The notes under the pieces: model-generated | Told to the model about the DNA's origin: nothing | The model's database searches: none | What the model saw: only the letters and a program-made list of their open reading frames with translations | NCBI RefSeq assembly: GCF_023856365.1 | Contig: NC_064539.1 | Location: forward strand, 22,695,019 to 22,759,018 | Source: Brienomyrus brachyistius | Lineage: Eukaryota; Chordata; Actinopteri; Osteoglossiformes; Mormyridae | Reading direction: 5' to 3' | Length of the DNA: 64,000 nucleotides | Part shown: positions 57,585 through 64,000 of the stretch, piece by piece | Numbering within the stretch: the stretch's first letter is position 1 | Layout of the letters: the number at the start of each line of letters is the position of its first letter | Program-made: the position numbers and the translations under genes

Positions 57585-59034
57585 CTGAAAATGACTCCCC
57601 CCTGCCCTCCCCATGAACGAAAGCCTCACACGTGTTCTCACATCAGCTTTTGAAACAGCGACAAATTCTTTCTCTCTCCCTGACTTTCCTGTCTATCAAG
57701 CAGCTGTGTGACTCAATGGAGGTTGTAGAGTAGATGTAAGGGAGAAATCTCGAGATTCCATGCACATGTCAGTGCTCTGAAGAGCTGCTGAATCACCGCT
57801 TCTTCTGCATTTATCACGCGTTCATCAAAGAGGATGTGCTCGTCGCAAAAGAAAAGAAATCTGCAGATTGTAATCGGACCATCTGTACTTTTTCTACCCT
57901 AATTGTATGCTGCGGTTACATCACGCCGTTCTTGTACAGAGTGCACAGAAACACTCATTCACAGCTGTGAGCGTGCTTCATAATAGCCATCTGAAAAAAA
58001 AGACTCCTGTGATGTCATTCCCGCTTTCCACGTAAACGCCTGCATGCGTCCGTGTTCGCAGCCAATCACGTTTCTCTCCAGGGCGCAGCCTGAGCAAACC
58101 TGCGCGGCATTGCCGACCGCGGTGCCCCAGGCAGACCCGAAATGTCCCGTTGCTCCCAAGCTGTGGGCCGGCCTTTCCGTGACCTCCGTATGCACATGTA
58201 CAATACGCCCTCTGTGCCGTGCTCGTGATTGGTCGGTCCGTCTGTTCTCTCGACCGCACTGAGTAGCCCTTCAGGAGATCACAGTCAGTCCTTTCGCTGA
58301 TGTCAATTTCACGGCTGAGCTTTTCGTGAACGTTGTTCTCTGTGGTGAGCTTTTGATTTCTTGGCATTTATTAGGGCCACAACGCATTTCTATTCTGAAA
58401 CTTACAGCTTTAGTCTAGTATTTAATTTGATCTCAGTCGAGCTTTCTAGCCGGGTGCCGTCTAGATTTCATTTGAGGGCTGCGATGTTGGGAGCTGCTGC
58501 TACCAGTAGTGCTCGTGCTTTGGAGAAGAAGCCAGAGTTTCCTTTTGTGTAAAGTGATTATTCTGGGGGTTGCTTTGGATACTCCTGTGATACCTGATCC
58601 TCCCCAGGTTCTCCGGACCCTTTGTGGATTTCACTGATCCCGTGTTAAAGATTCCCTCAAGTGAATTTAATCCCCTCTAATACCCGTAGCATTGGTGTGA
58701 CTTTGTAGCAAGGTGACAACGTTCCCACAACGCAACGGCAACGTTACGCCAAATCAGCCCGTGCCGGCTGGCGCTTCGCAATTGATGTAAGTGTAAATCA
58801 GATTTGCCATTAGAGGAGGGGAAGAAACACATGTGCAGGAACAAAAAAAAATAAATAAGAACAATAATCTTCAAACACATGGGATTTAAAGGGCACTTTG
58901 AAAACCTCTCGTCTACACACAAGCACGCGTAACCAAAATATTGACTTTCATTAGTCAAATGCATGTCAAAGAAAACAAAGATTAGATTCATATGGCTTGG
59001 ATGGGTGGATGGATATGCTATCCGCTAATGGGAA
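57585..59034. other. Non-coding stretch
   Basis: Open frames up to 129 codons (57978-58367, minus) without recognisable domains. Nothing else supported. Confidence 0.5.
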
Positions 59035-59145
59035 GTGCTCGCTGAGCTGCCGTGAGCCGGCGCGAGCCGCCGTGAGCCGCGAGGCGGCCCGTTTGCGAGC
59101 GGCCCGGCCCGCTCTCCGTGCACCGCTGAGGCCACTGGCCGTTTT
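59035..59145. promoter_or_regulatory. CpG-dense cluster with GCCGTGAGCC repeats
   Basis: About 18 CpG in 110 bp, built partly from near-repeats GCCGTGAGCCGGCGCGAGCC and GCCGTGAGCCGCGAGGCGGC. It is locally far more CpG-dense than its surroundings and may be a short CpG island. TTTTATCTTGCAG just after it resembles a splice acceptor, but no exon is convincing. Confidence 0.3.
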
Positions 59146-60771
59146 ATCTTGCAGCGAAGCTGAGATGCTTTCAGACATGTGTTTCTGTGCTCACCACAGC
59201 CCCCACACTGCTCTCATTGTACAGTATGTGTGAAGCCCCAGCGCTGTGGTTAGCTCTGGGTTTCCTGTGTTTTCTGAATTCTGGGCGCCTTCGTGTTTGA
59301 AGTCTCGCCCCCCCCAATCCCCATTCATGAGGGGAAGTAGTCAGGTTCAACCCACTCGCTCTAAAGGAAAAAGATGCTGTCTGTCTGTCGCTTAAGCAGG
59401 GGGGGGGGGGGGGGAACACTAACGGCCTTAACGACCACCGCAGGTGTTTGGGATAGTCATGCCAATGAGCCACGGGTTCTAACCTAAAGATGGGATGCAT
59501 TCTCTCCCTTTTTCTCCAATCTGATCTTTTTCTATTAATCGTAAACATATTTCTGACCTGGTCTCTTGTGGAGCCGGGGTCTCGCAGCTTTGAAAATGAA
59601 GATCTGTCCATGTCGCGTGGTGCCTGGGGTTGTGGGGAGGTGATCTGATTGGCTACAGGATTTGGGCAGCGTCAGGTTTCAGGCTATGTCACCGGGCGGC
59701 TGGGGGCGGGGCTGGGGGTGGTGGGTGCGTAGGGTTGGCTCTGCAGCAGTGGGGTCGACTCTTTGAAAATAAAAATGATTAAGTGAATGAAAACATCTTC
59801 TTCTTATTCTTCTTTTCTTGTGCACAATCAAACCCTGATGCTAGACACGCACCGCCCACCTCTACCCGCATTGACCCACAGAGGACGCCCCCTTGCATCC
59901 GTCCCAGGGCAGCAGGAGAAGAGCATGCACTGTGAAATGTCACTCCTCTCGTGGTGACCTCCCCTGTTATCACCCCGAATGTCAGAGGTCCTTGCTAGTG
60001 GGTCTGATAGCCCTGTCAAGGTGTGAGTGAAATGTCGGTGGAGATGGTCATGAAATCACCCCGCTTCTCCCTGGCTCCGCCCTCATCACTTCCTGTTCGG
60101 CGTGTGACCTCTCTCCAACGGCAGCCTATTTAAACATGCTTTGGTCGACTGCGGGACAGTAAGGCAGAACTCCCTTAGCTTTATTTATATTTACTGAAGG
60201 CCAGGGCGAGTCTCTGCAGATTTAGGCTAAAATCCCATTTGTTATAAAGGATTCCTTAATGTCCTGGAGTAGGTACAGAAACAGTTGGACCCGGCTGCAA
60301 CAAATGGAATAAATTGCCAAAAAACTGTTATGAATTAAGCAGCAGTCAACATTGAATTTCAATGCAGAGAAAAATGTTTTTGTTGTACGGGGTGTCTGTT
60401 GTTGGCGACCAGCGACGTCCTACAGCATGAGGACGTCAGGGACGGAGAAATGCCCTCAGACACCTCTGATGTTTCATTCTCAGTAAGAGTATCTGATAGT
60501 GATGGATGACTCGTAAACCTTCATATTTTTTCCATGTGTTGTTGCTTTTTTCACATAGGGGTTGTGTGCACTGTGGAAGTTTTATTTTTTTTTATTTTTA
60601 AGGACCTGCAATCAATCTATAAAATTGTATTTAGCGTTTTTCCTCAAGGAAAGTACCCTACAGAGAGTTACTGTCAATAGTTTCTTGTGTGAAGGTCATT
60701 GTTTACAGGAAGTTGATGCATTGTGCTGTTGGTCAGTCTCTCGATTTTGTCATCGTTGTTTTCATTTTATT
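59146..60771. other. Non-coding stretch
   Basis: Holds a G16 homopolymer at 59399-59414. A 146-codon minus-strand frame (59171-59611) has no recognisable domain and reads through the homopolymer. Nothing else supported. Confidence 0.5.
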
Positions 60772-60900
60772 TATCCATCCATCATTTCAGCCGCTTACGC
60801 TGGACGTCACCGCCGGGCGGGGGGCTTGGGGGGGGGGGGGCTCTGGTGGCTGTCCCAGGCAGCACAGGGCAGCACAAAGTTGGGTTGGACTGGATGCCAC
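60772..60900 (+). repeat. Dispersed-repeat copy (CATCCATC...CAGCCGCTTACGCTGG type)
   Basis: TATCCATCCATCATTTCAGC leads into CGCTTACGCTGGACGTCACC. A GGGG tract follows at 60828-60840, then GTCCCAGGCAGCACAGGGCA and GGACTGGATGCCA. The order matches a dispersed repeat frequent in fish, with the middle degraded into a G run. It has the same orientation as the shorter fragment at 5242-5312. Family unnamed. Confidence 0.65.
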
Positions 60901-61617
60901 TGTAATTTCTGTTGAGAGTTGCAATGCAAAAATTATCATATTTAATGCAAATTATTCATGCTTTCCAATTAAATAATTTGCTGACAAATATGGAAGGAAT
61001 GTATAATAATTTAACGTTAAACACGGAGGTGAGATGTACATGGCACGCAGCTGGCAGGCGGGGTGAATATGGAGTTAGGGAGACTGAGCTAAAAGAGAAT
61101 TTCAAAGCTGTGTGGAAAGTAAGATGCAGACCTCGGAGATCACAAGGTCTGGCCCCTACATGGATGCTTCAGTACAAAGCAGCGTAAAAATGGAGGGATC
61201 AGTCTGTGAGCACAGAGGAATTAAACCTGAGTTCGCAAAGGGGCTTCATTTCCAGCTATTTGTGCTGCTCCAGGCTCTGGGCACCTTAAGAGGATCCAGT
61301 ACAACAGCAGGGTGGTAAAAATACAGTCCATTTGGTATCTGACCAAGGCGACTGGCGAGGCACGATCGAATGCAACCTGGAAAGCGCACAGACAGGTATA
61401 AACAACTCTGATAACTACGGAGCCTATCACACAAGGTCACCAGGAACAGCCAATAGGGAGCCAGACTTTTTCAGCATTAAAAGAGTTTTTAAGAAGTTTA
61501 GTGCAAGTGTAGACTTCGGATTTCAAGCCTGCACTGGATCCTTTTCTACAAACATTTTATTCTTCATACGTTAATCTTATACATATTAGTTATCGTTATT
61601 AAATATCCGAAGAAAAA
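60901..61617. other. Non-coding stretch
   Basis: AT-rich at first, with short open frames only. Nothing recognised. Confidence 0.5.
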
Positions 61618-61672
61618 TATGGAGGGCTGAATGACCTCCTCTACACTGTAGCACTTCGTGAAGTTCTGTTGC
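61618..61672 (+). repeat. Dispersed-repeat tail (GGGCTGAATGACCTCCTCT type)
   Basis: GGGCTGAATGACCTCCTCTA followed by GTTCT-ending sequence is like the 3' end of a common fish dispersed repeat (GGGCTGAATGGCCTCCTCTC form). Only the tail is recognisable. Confidence 0.5.
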
Positions 61673-63024
61673 TATAATGACACCAGCACTCAATACCCAA
61701 GAGGGAGAACTAGCTGGACATGCCGCTCGAGATGTTTGCATAAATAACAGAGTCTGTCATCGTGCTGAAGGGCGCACTAGACTCACCAAGCACAGTTCAG
61801 GAGATGAAAAATCATCTTATCGACTTGACCCGCTTCTGTGACACACTGTCAGAATGGCATCTGTTTGAATGTGCCAACCCTGAAGGACATTTTTAGTGGG
61901 GGGGGGTTTTGGAGGAACTGGGGCGTGTGTTACTAAGTTCGCGTTCTGTGACAATCCCGTTTCCAGGCTGCAGATGAAAACGTTTGCCTGGTATTTTGAT
62001 TGCACTTTCATCTGAAGGGGGGTTGGCATGGACCAGTCACTGAGGATGGATGTATTTTTATAAATAATATGAGTTTCCATGCAGATCTGTGGATGCACAG
62101 AGGGAAACGCAATTGTCATTTATTTATAGTTTGCTTCTATCACATGAGCAAATACCATAGAGATTAATTTATTTTTTATCTGCCAAATGTGCCCAATAGG
62201 GTTTACATGGCAATAAGATTAGGGCGTAGTGTTAGGGAGGGCTTTTCTGCTGAAGGTACCTTCCGCTTGTAGTTTGAACAGCTCAGTGAATGATAGCAGT
62301 TGGGTGACCTGATCCTGGTCTGTGGAGCCGGATATCCTTCATGGACAAGAAGACATTGGAGCTGGTTTAAACTGGCCATCGCCAGTAACTGTGGGACCTC
62401 CCAACTTGACAGTGTGAGACATTGGTGTAGCTCAGTGTGCGCAGAACAAGAAAATGTCGAGTCGAGTGACAGCCTTGCGGTGCTTTAAGTGCTCTTCAAG
62501 TTTCTTAACTAACTGTAATTGTGGCTTTTCAGGACAGGAACAAACAATAATTTTCATAGTTACTCTGTCACTAGCTACGAAACCTGGAATTCAGACATTT
62601 TTCAGCCAGTCTGAGGGGTGATTTGCATGCGCAAAGCGTTGGGGGAAAACAGACATGATTATGCGTTTGTACTGTGGAGAAAATACGTGGGTATTTGGTT
62701 TAGACGTTGATATTTGAACAGAAGACAGGCTTGCCCTGAACTCAACTTGTTATGTAAATGACAAATAGCAGCACTAGGGGAAATAAGGCAGAGTATCACA
62801 ACTTTGTTATTACAACTTCTACTCTTTGGCGCCCTTGCGAAGGCAAGGAATTCCCGAAGTGGCTGGGCTGAAGGGCACCGTGGCCGGAGCTGTGGATTCA
62901 ACCAACTTTTTACATTTTATGAATATTGTTAATGGACATTCAGCAGGGCCAGGATATCGGTACAGTCCTCATTCTTCAAACTGGGTTGTTGGCAGGCAGA
63001 AATTTGGCTGGGGGCTGGAGGGCA
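61673..63024. other. Non-coding stretch
   Basis: A G10 run lies near 61898. Open frames up to 100 codons without recognisable domains. Confidence 0.5.
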
Positions 63025-63053
63025 GTGTGTGTGTGTGTGTGGGGGGGGGGGGG
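63025..63053. repeat. (GT)8 followed by G13
   Basis: A GT dinucleotide tract running directly into a G homopolymer. Confidence 0.93.
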
Positions 63054-64000
63054 TAGGGGTAATTTAACAAGTTTAAAAAACAAAGTGTACGATTCTCTGC
63101 TTAAAAAACCTGCCCACTAAACGCTGGTCATCTTGAAGGTGAGTCTGCAGCCTTTAATGGAGAGATGAGCTTCTGTTTTAACAGCTGTTGGAAACATGCT
63201 CCAGCGCTGGGAGCTCAGGGTGGAGACAGCAGGATGTCAGGGGAGCTGCCCTAGGGGCACCTGTGGTGGCCTGCCCCGAAATCCCGGTCCTTAAGCACTG
63301 CGCCGGCAGCTTCCCCTAAGGGGTCAGAGGTCATCTTATGATGTGGGACTCAGTGGTTGGGAAGCCGGAACAGCTAGGGAGAAGTGTCACTGGACAGGCA
63401 TCTTGGAAGGGGAGGGCCATCTGTGAGGTGTGGGTGGAGCCAGTGCTTACTGGGTGGGAGTGGCCAGTGGCAACTTTTAAGTAGTATGGATGGTACTGGT
63501 ACAGCTGGTTCCTATGATGTTCCTCCCATTAATAATAATATTAATAATGATGATGATGCATGTTTTGGAAGGCGCCTGCTTCACTCAGCCTTTCAGATGG
63601 TAAATTGCAAACAGTCGAGTCACAGCGGTGTGACGTGACTTTGCCGGGCAGAGAAGAGAGTGCGGGGGGCGTCCCGCAGAGCGCGTCTCGTGCGAAAGTG
63701 CTCCTTCAAAGGGTGCGATGCAGCCCCGCATATGGCCAGCCCCACCCAGCAAGCAGTACACATGAGGACGCACTGGGGTGTCACAACCCCCCACCCCCGC
63801 ACACACACACACACACACCCTCAAACCTCCACCGGGGGGGAAAGTAAAGGGCTTCTCCATGTTTTTAATGCATAAGTGAGCAGTTAGTTGCTTTTCACTC
63901 CTGCAGACCCGTGCCCTTCCTCTCCTTACTCACTGCAGCGTTGCCTCAAGGTGGTGACATTGTGGTCGAGCGTGTGACCGCGCCCCCATCCGTGCCAGTG
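63054..64000. other. Non-coding stretch to window end
   Basis: Contains an AATAATAATATTAATAATGATGATGATG simple-sequence patch in two parts near 63530-63560 and a (CA)10 tract at 63800-63819. Open frames up to 95 codons are not recognisable. Confidence 0.5.

Overview
This window looks like vertebrate nuclear DNA, most probably from a ray-finned (teleost-type) fish. The evidence is the repeat content: a Tc1-type transposon relic, a PIF/Harbinger element with HARBI1-like and Myb-like genes, tRNA-derived SINE copies with fish-type tails (the AAAAGCGCTATAT type and the AGTCACTTTGG type), a probable retroviral solo LTR, long CA/GT tracts and many minisatellites. There are no operons, ribosome binding sites or compact genes. 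I found no convincing host protein-coding gene, so the window reads as intergenic or deep intronic DNA. The only host-exon candidate (11241-11362) is weak.

Layout. 0-7.6 kb: mostly unannotatable non-coding DNA with one minus-strand SINE, one plus-strand SINE, a dispersed-repeat fragment and several homopolymers. 7.65-10.85 kb: a 34-bp minisatellite split by a truncated Tc1 relic. 10.85-21.97 kb: quiet non-coding DNA with AT-rich, homeobox-motif-rich blocks that resemble conserved non-coding elements. 21.97-23.86 kb: a Harbinger element bounded by terminal inverted repeats and a CAG target duplication. It carries a broken transposase on the plus strand and a broken Myb/SANT-like gene on the minus strand. 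24.27-24.86 kb: a 32-bp minisatellite. 24.86-29.87 kb: quiet DNA. 29.87-31.36 kb: a simple-sequence cluster ending in about 540 bp of alternating purine-pyrimidine GT/GC sequence. 31.4-39.1 kb: quiet DNA with an A-rich degenerate block and a SINE relic.

39.1-48.4 kb is the most structured part. It holds an AATGG-like pentamer tract, 43-, 41- and 47-bp minisatellites, a 53-bp direct repeat pair, two dispersed-repeat fragments, a hairpin with perfect 55-bp arms (42111-42240) and a 484-bp MITE with TTA target duplication (45838-46321). 48.4-54.7 kb: a SINE fragment, a 40-bp minisatellite, a GTGCT-type pentamer array, a 27-bp minisatellite and a probable minus-strand solo LTR with CCAAT, TATA and polyadenylation motifs. 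54.7-64 kb: quiet DNA with two small CpG-rich clusters, dispersed-repeat fragments and homopolymers.

There is no functional pathway here. The coding-like sequences are transposon genes with visible frame breaks, and long open frames inside tandem arrays come from stop-free repeat units. I did not find a clear new biological system. The observations most worth checking are the perfect hairpin, the split minisatellite, the bounded Harbinger and MITE elements, the solo LTR and the dense clustering of minisatellites. Family names rest on motif recognition from memory, with no database search.
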